From Mucilaginibacter sp. 44-25 (GTDB lineage Bacteria; Bacteroidota; Bacteroidia; Sphingobacteriales; Sphingobacteriaceae), in contig MKTS01000016.1 of assembly GCA_001898335.1 (NCBI GenBank), forward strand, positions 122,967 through 186,966: a DNA stretch of 64,000 bases, read 5' to 3'. A program made the translations under genes and the position numbers. Positions 25,736-33,747 of the stretch are shown here, in pieces. The stretch's first letter is position 1. Each line of letters starts with the position of its first letter. The notes beneath the pieces were generated by a model. The model did no database searches. It was given only the letters and a program-made list of their open reading frames with translations, and was not told the origin of the DNA.

Positions 25736-26677
25736 ATGGCCAAAAACAGAACATCCATATACAGCGCGCTTATTGCCAACCTGCTTATAGCCCTTACCAA
25801 ATTTACAGCCGGCGGGTTTACCAACAGCTCGTCCATGATATCAGAAGGCATACATTCTCTGGTAGACACCGTTGACCAGGTGCTGTTGCTCTACGGACTT
25901 AAACGCAGCAAAAAAGCGCCTGATGTTACGCATCCTTTCGGTTATGGTAAGGAGCTGTACTTTTGGTCGTTCATTGTATCTATCCTCATCTTTGGTTTAG
26001 GCGGTGGTATTTCCATATACCAGGGCATACAGCACATCATACGTCCCGAACCTGTGAAAGACCCATTGTGGAACTATATCGTGCTCGGCTTATCGCTAAT
26101 TTTTGAAGGCAGCTCTTTACTGATAGCCACCAAAGAGTTTAACCGTGTACGTAACGGCCTCAGCTGGTGGAAAGCTATTGTTAAAAGTAAAGACCCCAGT
26201 AGTTTCCTGGTACTGTTTGAGGACGGCGCCGCTGTACTGGGCTTGCTTATCGTTTTTGTATTTATGCTGATAGGGCACAACTTTAACCTGCCTTATATGG
26301 ATGGTGTAGCCTCCGTACTGGTGGGGTTGTTGCTGGTATTGGTATCGGCCATACTCGCCAGGGAAAGCCGCAGCCTGCTAATGGGCGAAGGTATAGCGCC
26401 CGAAACACAGCAAACAATACGCGCCATTGCCGAGAAGGACCCGGCCGTTGTAAAGGTGGTTAACGTACTATCTACCTATCAGTCGCCGGAGGATGTAACC
26501 CTTATGCTCATTATTGATTTTAACCCCGATATTGATACCGAAGATATTACCGCGGCCATTGAGCGTATAAGGGAGGCCATAAAAACCACCTTCCCGCTTA
26601 TTAAACTTGTATTTGTGCAGCCGCAAACTTATAGCATACTGCCCGGCACCCTTGGTACGGAACAAAAAAAGCCCTGA
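25736..26677 (+). CDS. Cation diffusion facilitator family transporter
   Basis: Divalent-cation/proton antiporter (Zn2+, Fe2+ or Mn2+), about 313 aa from ATG 25736, rather than the TTG two codons earlier. TM2 has the metal-site pattern SEGIHSLVDTVDQ, the linker has HPFGYGKELYFWSF, and TM5 has EDGAAVLG. The C-terminal cytoplasmic domain begins near 230. Similar to FieF/YiiP-like proteins. It lies 45 bases after the symporter gene and is followed by a bidirectional terminator. Confidence 0.9.
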   Translation: MAKNRTSIYSALIANLLIALTKFTAGGFTNSSSMISEGIHSLVDTVDQVLLLYGLKRSKKAPDVTHPFGYGKELYFWSFIVSILIFGLGGGISIYQGIQHIIRPEPVKDPLWNYIVLGLSLIFEGSSLLIATKEFNRVRNGLSWWKAIVKSKDPSSFLVLFEDGAAVLGLLIVFVFMLIGHNFNLPYMDGVASVLVGLLLVLVSAILARESRSLLMGEGIAPETQQTIRAIAEKDPAVVKVVNVLSTYQSPEDVTLMLIIDFNPDIDTEDITAAIERIREAIKTTFPLIKLVFVQPQTYSILPGTLGTEQKKP

Positions 26678-26697
26678 ATAACTATTCAGGGCTTTCA
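26670..26697. terminator. Bidirectional terminator between convergent genes
   Basis: AAAGCCCTGAAT/ATTCAGGGCTTT forms a 12-bp stem with a 4-base loop, with an A-run before and T-rich sequence after. It serves the CDF gene and the DUF2911 gene, and overlaps the CDF stop codon. Confidence 0.85.
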
Positions 26698-26716
26698 TCA
26701 TATTTTTTGAGCCAGA

Positions 26717-27571
26717 TTAATCTTTAGCCTGGTCAATCACTGCCTCGTTAAGTCGTACGTACTCATCGTCGTTGCTATCCTTGGCAAGCTTTATCCCCTC
26801 TTTGGCCGTTGCAATAGCTGCGGTTTTATCACCCATTTTTAATTGGATACGCGCTTTCCATAGCTTAAACCATGGCGCGGTTGGTTCCAGCTTTTCGGCC
26901 TCTAAAGCCCATTGCATTGCCTTTTTCAGATCCTTATTGTTTTCATAGTAATACTGTATAGCATTAAAATAAGGGCGTTTTTTTATCTCACCCTGCATCA
27001 ACTTATCAATGTTGGCAGTAATTTGGGCGTCATCATCCGTTTCCATGTGGATAGGCACGGCGGTATGGTCCCAAACAATGTACATATCGGTGCTCTTGGT
27101 GGTAGAGTTGGCGAAAGAGATGGTAAATGTTTCCCTTTTTTCTTTTACGTTGATGGGTTTAACATTAAAGCGCAGGTAATCATCAGCCTGTTTGTAACTG
27201 TACGCCCCCCATTGTTTAACCGTTTTGTTGAGGATAATGGTCCATACATCTTTATTAGGAATACTAAAAAGCGAATAAGTACCGGGTGCTACCTTGTGGC
27301 CCTCAATAACCACATTCTCGGTAAAGTTAATGGTAGTAGCTGCGTTAGCACCTGTACGCCAAACCTGCCCGTAAGGGTTAATACCGCCAAATATCTTACG
27401 GCCCTTTACGTTTGGCCGCGAATAGGTGATGCTTATTTTGCCAAGGCCAAAATCCTGGATAATAGTTTGGGTTGAGCTTGCCTCGGGTATGCGTGGTTCC
27501 TGCTGAGCGTAACTGTTTAAGCCCGCGCATAAAAAAAGTATGGCAAACAGATAGATCTTAGTTTTTCTCAT
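26717..27571 (-). CDS. DUF2911 domain protein with C-terminal TPR-like region
   Basis: Secreted or periplasmic protein, 284 aa, signal peptide 1-22 (ending NSYAQ). The DUF2911 core (about 30-190) shows ITYSRPNVKGRKIFG, PYGQVWRTGANAATTINF and WTIILNKTVKQWGAY. This domain is widespread in Bacteroidota but has no known function. The last 90 residues look like tetratricopeptide helices (AMQWALEAEKLEPTAPW). Monocistronic between a terminator and a 318-base gap. Confidence 0.85.
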   Translation of the reverse strand: MRKTKIYLFAILFLCAGLNSYAQQEPRIPEASSTQTIIQDFGLGKISITYSRPNVKGRKIFGGINPYGQVWRTGANAATTINFTENVVIEGHKVAPGTYSLFSIPNKDVWTIILNKTVKQWGAYSYKQADDYLRFNVKPINVKEKRETFTISFANSTTKSTDMYIVWDHTAVPIHMETDDDAQITANIDKLMQGEIKKRPYFNAIQYYYENNKDLKKAMQWALEAEKLEPTAPWFKLWKARIQLKMGDKTAAIATAKEGIKLAKDSNDDEYVRLNEAVIDQAKD

Positions 27572-27659
27572 CGTAAAAATTTACCACTAAGGTAACAATT
27601 AACAGATGAAATTTTTGTGAAATGGTTTAATGCCCGTTGCTAATTTCCTTAAAAAAATA

Positions 27660-27690
27660 AAAGCCCTCCAGACTTGCTCCGGAGGACTTT
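27660..27690 (-). terminator. Hairpin downstream of the ECF sigma operon
   Basis: AAGCCCTCC...GGAGGACTT pair with one mismatch around a 12-13-base loop, about 200 bases beyond the anti-sigma stop. The remaining 27572-27889 gap shows only short AT-rich sequence and an imperfect ACCGGTAA/TTTACCGGT repeat near 27713; I see no gene there. Confidence 0.5.
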
Positions 27691-27889
27691 CAACCTAAAC
27701 CTTATCACAATTAACCGGTAAGTTTACCGGTATGTTAATTTAATAACAAACACTATACCAAAATACGCGCGACACAACCCTTATGTGTCAAACAGACACC
27801 ACCTGCGGCTTTTTGCAAATTAAATTTATATATAGTACTGACAAATAGCCATTAACCTATAGAAATTTTGTCTACATATAGTGACATTT

Positions 27890-28381
27890 TTACCCCTTTG
27901 ACATGCCACGGCGGCGTAATACCTTATCCATTACGAACAAACCCATTACCATATCAAAGAATAAGAACCCTTTACCTATAGGCCCTGTAAACAAGCCATT
28001 TAATTGGCTAACGGGTACCTTGGTGTAATCTGTTAATTTCCCCGGTGCCGACAGTTTTATGGTACTTAAGGCGTACACCAGCATCACAGCAATGGTAAGG
28101 ATAAAAAATAACGATATACCCCATATAATGCGCCTGTCCACACGGGCTTTTAAAGGCACACTTGCTTCTTCGGCCCTTATGCACTCCATTACGTTGTAGG
28201 TAAATGCCATTGAGGGTTCATCTTCTTCCATCCCAACTATGGCACTGTTCAGTACCTGCAACTCATTGTACTTTTTACGGTACACTTCGTCGGTTTCTAT
28301 GAGCATTTTTACCGCATCGGCTTCCTGCGGAGTACAGTTTCCGTCGATATAATCCCATAGTTTTTCTTCAATCGTGCTCAT
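27890..28381 (-). CDS. Putative anti-sigma factor (membrane-bound)
   Basis: 163 aa. The N-terminal cytoplasmic part (about 1-75: EEKLWDYIDGNCTPQEADAV) resembles zinc-less anti-sigma domains. TM helices are near 86-106 (IIWGISLFFILTIAVMLVYAL) and about 135-152. It overlaps the ECF sigma gene by 4 bases (ATGA-type), the usual layout for a sigma/anti-sigma pair. It would hold the sigma factor at the membrane until signalled. Confidence 0.75.
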   Translation of the reverse strand: MSTIEEKLWDYIDGNCTPQEADAVKMLIETDEVYRKKYNELQVLNSAIVGMEEDEPSMAFTYNVMECIRAEEASVPLKARVDRRIIWGISLFFILTIAVMLVYALSTIKLSAPGKLTDYTKVPVSQLNGLFTGPIGKGFLFFDMVMGLFVMDKVLRRRGMSKG

Positions 28382-28959
28382 ATCAGTTCATTTACTTCAT
28401 TTCCCAGGCTGCGTTCTAAGTTTTGTTTTAAACGCTGCCGGGCCCTGAAAAGTTTAACCTTTACCGTGTTGGGCTCTATACCCATTACTTTACTTATCTC
28501 CTCTAATGATTGCTCGCCTTTATAAAACAGCGTAATAACGGTAGCATCATCAGGCATCAGCTCATCAATAGCCTTGTTTAAATAAAACGAGCGCGATCTG
28601 CCTTCGGCACTGTGCTCGTCCATTCCGTATGTCCTATTCTCGATCTGTACATAGGTGGACTCGTCATCTATCGACGATGTATCTACCCTTTTCTTACGCA
28701 GCAGCGTCATAGCTGTGGTGTAAACAATAGTATATAGCCAGGTAGAGAACTTAGACTGCTGCTGAAACGAATGGAGCGACCTATAAGCCTTCACAAAACA
28801 ATCCTGCGCTACTTCTTCGGCATCCTCCCGGTTTTTTACAAAGCGCATAGCAAGCGTAAATACCAAACGCTGATGGCGTTTCACCAGGTCGGCATAGGCC
28901 GACTGGTCACCATTGAGCGTATCCTGTATCAGTTCTATGTCAGAAAGCTTGCTTTGCAT
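28378..28959 (-). CDS. ECF-type RNA polymerase sigma factor
   Basis: Sigma-70 family, extracytoplasmic-function type, 193 aa. Region 2 is LVKRHQRLVFTLAMRFVKNREDAEEVAQDCFVKAYRSL (about 24-62, with D/E-rich 2.2 and aromatic 2.3-2.4). Region 4 is LFYKGEQSLEEISKVMGIEPNTVKVKLFRARQRLK (about 145-180). It directs RNA polymerase to stress promoters and is controlled by the downstream anti-sigma factor. The regulon is unknown. Confidence 0.93.
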   Translation of the reverse strand: MQSKLSDIELIQDTLNGDQSAYADLVKRHQRLVFTLAMRFVKNREDAEEVAQDCFVKAYRSLHSFQQQSKFSTWLYTIVYTTAMTLLRKKRVDTSSIDDESTYVQIENRTYGMDEHSAEGRSRSFYLNKAIDELMPDDATVITLFYKGEQSLEEISKVMGIEPNTVKVKLFRARQRLKQNLERSLGNEVNELI

Positions 28960-29220
28960 TACTAATTACTCTGACAACACCTGCGCGAATTAGGTTACAT
29001 GCAATTTAACATTTTTATAGGACAGGATAATGTTTAAACCGCATGATGAAGCAGTAATAGAATACTCTACAGGATGTTGACCGGTTAGGCTCTTATAAAA
29101 ATCTTAACTTTTTTTGCGACAGGGTGTAACCTGTTTAAAAACCATGTGGTCATAGCTTTCAAATACAATGGTGCTGCAGCACTCAAAAGCAAGATCAATT
29201 AACAATTAAAAATATATAAC

Positions 29221-29580
29221 ATGGATAACGCAGAAATATTAATACCCATTTTAGTACCCCTTGGCCTATTCGCTTTAATTTTCGGGATATTTTACATGAG
29301 GAACCGCGAACGTATGGCAATGATAGAGCGCGGTATGGATCCAAGGATGAACAGACCCAAACCCGCCCCCTGGGAAAACCTTAAGTGGGGGTTACTGCTT
29401 GTAGGCTCTGGCCTTGGTTTGTTCCTGGCCTTTTTGCTTGACCGCAACATGTACTCAAGCAACAGCGACGAAAACGCGGCTATCTACTTCGCGCTGATAG
29501 GTATATTTGGCGGCATAGGCCTGATCATCTCCTACCGGATAGAGAAAAAGGAGCTGCACGATAACTATCGACCGGAATAA
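29221..29580 (+). CDS. DUF6249-type small membrane protein
   Basis: 119 aa with three hydrophobic segments at about 6-26, 56-74 and 85-103. Between TM1 and TM2 is RNRERMAMIERGMDP, the hallmark of Bacteroidota DUF6249 proteins often found beside ECF sigma genes. Function unknown. It is divergent from the ECF sigma gene, sharing a 261-base spacer with no further feature I can support, and could be a sigma target. Confidence 0.75.
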   Translation: MDNAEILIPILVPLGLFALIFGIFYMRNRERMAMIERGMDPRMNRPKPAPWENLKWGLLLVGSGLGLFLAFLLDRNMYSSNSDENAAIYFALIGIFGGIGLIISYRIEKKELHDNYRPE

Positions 29581-29596
29581 GCGCGCCCGATAACGT

Positions 29597-29628
29597 AAAA
29601 GCAGCCTTGAGCAATAGGGGCTGCTTTT
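29597..29628. terminator. Bidirectional terminator
   Basis: AAAAGCAGCC/GGCTGCTTTT forms a 10-bp stem followed by T6, between the convergent DUF6249 and DinB genes. Confidence 0.85.
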
Positions 29629-30144
29629 TTATTGCTGATACCTTTCCTCAACTAATTTAAGGTGATAAAGTTCGTGCCCGGCGGTCATGTAAACCAATGC
29701 CGCTACATTAACCAGATTGCCGCTTGCAACACCCGAGCGTGTGAGCTGCTCGTGGCTAAATGAACGGTATAGATACAACGTGGCATCGCGCAAGGCTTTG
29801 TACTCGCCCGCCAGGTCAAATATATCGCGGCTGTTATAATCGGTGCTGTTGATGTAAGTGTCCTGGTCAAAACCCGGCAGCGAGATATCCTCGCGGGAGA
29901 AAACAAAGGCCCGGTAAGAGAATACCCTTTCCGTATCGATCATATGCCCCAGTACCTCTTTTAAGGTCCATTTGCCTTCGGCGTAGGTATACATGGCCTG
30001 CTCATTGGTAAGGCTGCTAAAAAGGTCAAATGTTTTTTGCTGGTTGTCCTTTAATAACTGCAATACATCCGCATTATCGGGCACCAGATCAATGTATGTG
30101 GCAAAATAAGGCCGGTATTGGTCATACCCTGGTTTCTTTATCAT
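29629..30144 (-). CDS. DinB-family protein
   Basis: 171 aa four-helix-bundle protein of the DinB/YfiT superfamily (putative metal-dependent thiol transferase or hydrolase). Candidate metal ligands are the His in LGHMIDTERVF (about 66) and the two His in AGHELYHLK (about 157-161). Its start overlaps the upstream histidine-kinase stop by 23 bases, so they form a two-gene operon. The biological substrate is not known. Confidence 0.85.
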   Translation of the reverse strand: MIKKPGYDQYRPYFATYIDLVPDNADVLQLLKDNQQKTFDLFSSLTNEQAMYTYAEGKWTLKEVLGHMIDTERVFSYRAFVFSREDISLPGFDQDTYINSTDYNSRDIFDLAGEYKALRDATLYLYRSFSHEQLTRSGVASGNLVNVAALVYMTAGHELYHLKLVEERYQQ

Positions 30145-31342
30145 ATTTAATAGTTTTGAGTACTATCCTGAAGGTGGTTCCTTTGCCTATCTCAGAGTCT
30201 TTTACAAATATCTGCCCGTTATGGTAGTTCTGGATAATGCGCTTGGTAAGCGATAAACCCAGGCCCCAGCCACGCTGGCGGGTGGTGTAACCCGGCTGGA
30301 AAACAGTATCAAATTTAGACCGTGGTATACCTTTACCCGTATCGCTGATATCAATAAAGATAAGTTTCTTTTGCTTATTTCCGTGTATCTGTACTTTAAT
30401 GGTACCCGGCCCCTCAATGGCGTTTACGGCATTTTTTAACAGGTTTTCCAGCACCCAGTCAAACAAGGGGATGTTAAGCCCTGCTATGAGGCGGCGGTTG
30501 CCTGTCATTTCAAAAGTAATGCGGTTGCTTACGCGTACCCTAAAATAATCAACAAAATCTTTTACCACCGCGTATACCGAATGCTCTTCTAACTGGGGTT
30601 TGGAGCCTATCTTGGAGAAACGGTCGGCCACAATTTCAAGGCGTTTCACATCGTTCTCCATTTCGCCCATCAGCGGGTCGTTTTCGGCGTTAAATTTTTC
30701 CTTCATCAGCTCTATCCATGCCATGAGCGATGATATGGGCGTACCCAACTGGTGGGCCGTTTCTTTTGCCAACCCTACCCAAACCTGGTTCTGCTCGGAC
30801 CGCCGCGACGAGCTGAAAGCCGTGTAGGCCACCACCAGGAATATAGCTATTACCGACAGCTGTATATAGGGAAATATCTTTAACTGCGTAAGCAGGGCCG
30901 AATCTTTATAATATACCAGGAAGGTATCATTCAGCATCGTGATCTTAAAGGGCTCGTGCTGGCTTTTCATGTAGGCCAGTTCGTCTTCAAAATATCGCGG
31001 ATCGTAGGTCTTCTTACTGGCCTTTAACTCCTGCGGATCCAGTTTAATATAGGTTTTAGTGGTGTCAAGCCCGCGGGTAGCCTGTATCTCCCCCTTGGTA
31101 TTGGTTAAAATGGCCGGCACTACCAGGCTATCGCGTACCGCGAAAACGTATGACAGGAAATCGTTATCATAGGTATTGGCCAGTTGTTTCATGCTCAGAG
31201 CCCATACCTGCGCGCGGGTACGCTCGCTGCGCGCGATATTTTTAACGAGGTAACTGGTATAGAAAACCGAGCCGCTGGCAATAACTACCGCAAAGGCGAG
31301 CAAAAAATATTTCCAGCGTCGTTTTTGTTCGTAAGGGTTCAT
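30122..31342 (-). CDS. Sensor histidine kinase
   Basis: 406 aa membrane kinase. TM1 is at about 12-34 and TM2 at about 157-176 with a roughly 120-residue periplasmic sensor between. The DHp helix has phospho-acceptor H197 in AKETAHQLGTP. The CA domain has the N box (LLKNAVNAI), G1 (DTGKGIP) and G2 (RGWGLGLSL). No response regulator is adjacent in this window, so its partner is unlinked. Translationally coupled to the DinB gene. Confidence 0.92.
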   Translation of the reverse strand: MNPYEQKRRWKYFLLAFAVVIASGSVFYTSYLVKNIARSERTRAQVWALSMKQLANTYDNDFLSYVFAVRDSLVVPAILTNTKGEIQATRGLDTTKTYIKLDPQELKASKKTYDPRYFEDELAYMKSQHEPFKITMLNDTFLVYYKDSALLTQLKIFPYIQLSVIAIFLVVAYTAFSSSRRSEQNQVWVGLAKETAHQLGTPISSLMAWIELMKEKFNAENDPLMGEMENDVKRLEIVADRFSKIGSKPQLEEHSVYAVVKDFVDYFRVRVSNRITFEMTGNRRLIAGLNIPLFDWVLENLLKNAVNAIEGPGTIKVQIHGNKQKKLIFIDISDTGKGIPRSKFDTVFQPGYTTRQRGWGLGLSLTKRIIQNYHNGQIFVKDSEIGKGTTFRIVLKTIKYDKETRV

Positions 31343-31426
31343 AAACAGGCAGTCAAATAACGCATTTTTTTCGGAGTAGCGAAATTACGGGTATGGCAAC
31401 ACATGGAAATCGCTTTTAAACTTTTA

Positions 31427-31518
31427 TGTCATATTGAGCGATAGCGAAATATCTTCTGCGTGTATAAAGTCGGCTACTGAAATGGCGAAGAAGATGTTTC
31501 ACTACGTTCAACATGACA
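31427..31518. repeat. Dispersed palindromic repeat, family R1 (copy 3)
   Basis: It begins TGTCATATTGAGCGATAGCG and ends CAACATGACA. It is the inverted counterpart of the element at 5323-5413 along nearly its whole length, lying in the spacer between the histidine kinase and glycosyltransferase genes. Confidence 0.75.
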
Positions 31519-31609
31519 AATTGGTCTTTTCAGACGGTGAATATCATTGCATCTCAAGCTTATCACATTTGCAAAACATTAAAAGCAATATATCCCGAAG
31601 GCAGTGTCT

Positions 31610-32806
31610 TTATTGCAGCCCCGCTTCTACCCGCTCAATTACGTCAGACAGTTCTCCTGCCCTTTTTTCCCAGGTATTGCTTTCGGCCGTTTGTAAGCGC
31701 GATGCTCTTTTGGCGGCATTATCACCGGCGATCTCTTCTTTTAAAGCGTTTAAAAAATCTTCCTTTTCGTCGGTTATCTTCACCAAGCCGGCAAAATCGC
31801 TCATGTCGCCAAAATTGGTGCTCACTACCGGCAGCCCGGCAGCCAGGTACTCATTTATTTTCATGGGGTAAATGCCCCGGGTAAGGTCGTCCTTAACAAA
31901 GGGGATAATACCCGCGCTGAAAGTTTGCAGGTAGGCCGGCAATTCTTCGGGGCGCTTTGCTCCCTCTACCTTCACATTGGGGTACTTTTTAAGGATATTT
32001 AAGCCCCGCTCGCTAAGGATGCGGCCAACAAATACAAATTGGGCATCGGGCATGTTGGTAAACAAATGCTCCAGTATATCGTAGTTGCTGCGTTCATCAA
32101 TAGTACCTATGTAGCCTATAATGGTTTTAGAAGCATCCGGCTCCTGCCTAAATCCTTGTTTAAACAGGTCAACCTTTACGGCGTTCTTTACAATGTAGCA
32201 TTGTTTGCTGCCGTCCTTCTTGCTCTCATACAGTCCCTGTGAGGTAACAATTACCGCGTCGGCCATTTTCATAAACAGGGCCTCCAGGCGCAGCCCGTGC
32301 CTGCTAAGCCATGCCGCGGCACCTTTTATCTCATCATAACAATGGTAAATAAGCGTTTTTTCGTTGAACTTTCGCCCCGTCATTACGCCCATGCCCGGGT
32401 TAAATGAAGTAAAGTTGATCAGCTCTTCTTCCATATTTAACTGCCTCAGGGCTTTTTTAACTACCCTTTGCAAGAGCCATCCGTTAAACTTTAGCAGGTT
32501 ACTGTAAAGAGTGCCTTCAGGTAAAAAGCTCACCGGGAAAACCAACGGCGGAAACAGTACATGCACCACGCCGCCGCCTTCGGTTTGCACCTGCCTGATG
32601 CGGCTCCTTAACCCGAAAACTTTTTTAAAGTCTATCTTATCCTTATTGCTAACGCCAAGCAGGGCATCCTTGTAGGTATAAGCATTCTCTACAAACAGCA
32701 CCCTGTTGCCAACCGATAGTACTTTCATTAACTCTACCACGGCCTTAATGTAATTACCATTCCACTCGGTGCCGCTGATGCAAAGTATGTTTCGGTTTTT
32801 TAACAT
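31610..32806 (-). CDS. Glycosyltransferase (GT4-like, GT-B fold)
   Basis: 398 aa. The C-terminal nucleotide-sugar-binding domain is visible: IIGYIGTIDERSNYDILEHL, FVFVGRI, NVKVEGAKRPEELPAYLQTFSAGIIPF, and the EX7E-like YPMKINEYLAAGLPVVSTNF. It transfers a sugar from an NDP-donor, probably for surface polysaccharide. The donor and acceptor are unknown. It is divergent from the methyltransferase gene at 32962. Confidence 0.88.
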   Translation of the reverse strand: MLKNRNILCISGTEWNGNYIKAVVELMKVLSVGNRVLFVENAYTYKDALLGVSNKDKIDFKKVFGLRSRIRQVQTEGGGVVHVLFPPLVFPVSFLPEGTLYSNLLKFNGWLLQRVVKKALRQLNMEEELINFTSFNPGMGVMTGRKFNEKTLIYHCYDEIKGAAAWLSRHGLRLEALFMKMADAVIVTSQGLYESKKDGSKQCYIVKNAVKVDLFKQGFRQEPDASKTIIGYIGTIDERSNYDILEHLFTNMPDAQFVFVGRILSERGLNILKKYPNVKVEGAKRPEELPAYLQTFSAGIIPFVKDDLTRGIYPMKINEYLAAGLPVVSTNFGDMSDFAGLVKITDEKEDFLNALKEEIAGDNAAKRASRLQTAESNTWEKRAGELSDVIERVEAGLQ

Positions 32807-32961
32807 GGCTATTTCCTCGAGTGTCTAAACTACCTTTTTAACGTGGTACTTAAACTATTTGATGCGCAAAAAGCTTAATTTTTGTTAAAAATATAAGATA
32901 CGCTTTAAAATTATCTATAATTTTTCCCCTACCTTTAAAACCGCATAAGCTACCATATACC

Positions 32962-33609
32962 ATGCCTGATAATAAACTGTATGTGCACTACGGTTGCGGA
33001 CAAACCGCACCGCCCGAATGGAAAAACTTTGATGTTTCGCCCACCCTGGTGATCCAGAATACGCCGGTGATCGGCTACCTCCTCAAGAACAGCCTGGGGC
33101 AGGTTTTTGATAAAAATGTGCAGTACGGCGATATCACCAAAGGCCTGCCGGGTATAAAAGACAACACTGCCGACGGTGTGTACTGCTCGCACGTACTGGA
33201 GCATATGTCGCTGGAGCATTTCAGGATAGCGTTACGCAATACCTATAAAATGCTGAAACCCGGCGGTATTTTCAGGATAATTATGCCCGACCTGGAAGTA
33301 TTGGTACGCGACTACATTACCGATAAAGATGTAAAGCATGACCCGGAAGCATCCATCCGCCTGATCAAACGGATGATGATGGGTGTTGAAGTAAGGCCGC
33401 GCAGCTTTAAGGCGGTTACCAAGCATTTGTTTGGCTACCTGGAACACCTTTGGCTGTGGGACTGGGAATCGACCGAAAAGGAGTTACGAGATGCCGGTTT
33501 TACCAACATTCGCCGCTGCGAGTTCAATGACTCGGCCGACCCTATGTTTAAACTGGTTGAAAACCCTAAGCGCTGGGAACTGGTAGTAAAATTTGAATGT
33601 GTTAAGTAA
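32962..33609 (+). CDS. Class I SAM-dependent methyltransferase
   Basis: 215 aa. Motif I-like HYGCGQTAPPEWKNFDVSP is followed by DGVYCSHVLEHMSLEHF (the SHVLEH hallmark of Methyltransf_11) and KPGGIFRIIMPDLE. Similar enzymes accompany glycosyltransferases in polysaccharide or lipid modification. The neighbouring divergent GT4 gene fits that idea. The acceptor is unknown. Confidence 0.87.
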   Translation: MPDNKLYVHYGCGQTAPPEWKNFDVSPTLVIQNTPVIGYLLKNSLGQVFDKNVQYGDITKGLPGIKDNTADGVYCSHVLEHMSLEHFRIALRNTYKMLKPGGIFRIIMPDLEVLVRDYITDKDVKHDPEASIRLIKRMMMGVEVRPRSFKAVTKHLFGYLEHLWLWDWESTEKELRDAGFTNIRRCEFNDSADPMFKLVENPKRWELVVKFECVK

Positions 33610-33747
33610 AGCGTTTTTGACGCTTTCGCTGTAATTATTCATCTCCCCCGATAAATCGCTGCTTATTTAGGTGAAAAAACACCTACTGCGAAACTGCTAA
33701 TCAAGTAGTTTAGCTACCTCTTATTCCTTTATCCAATAATTACAACT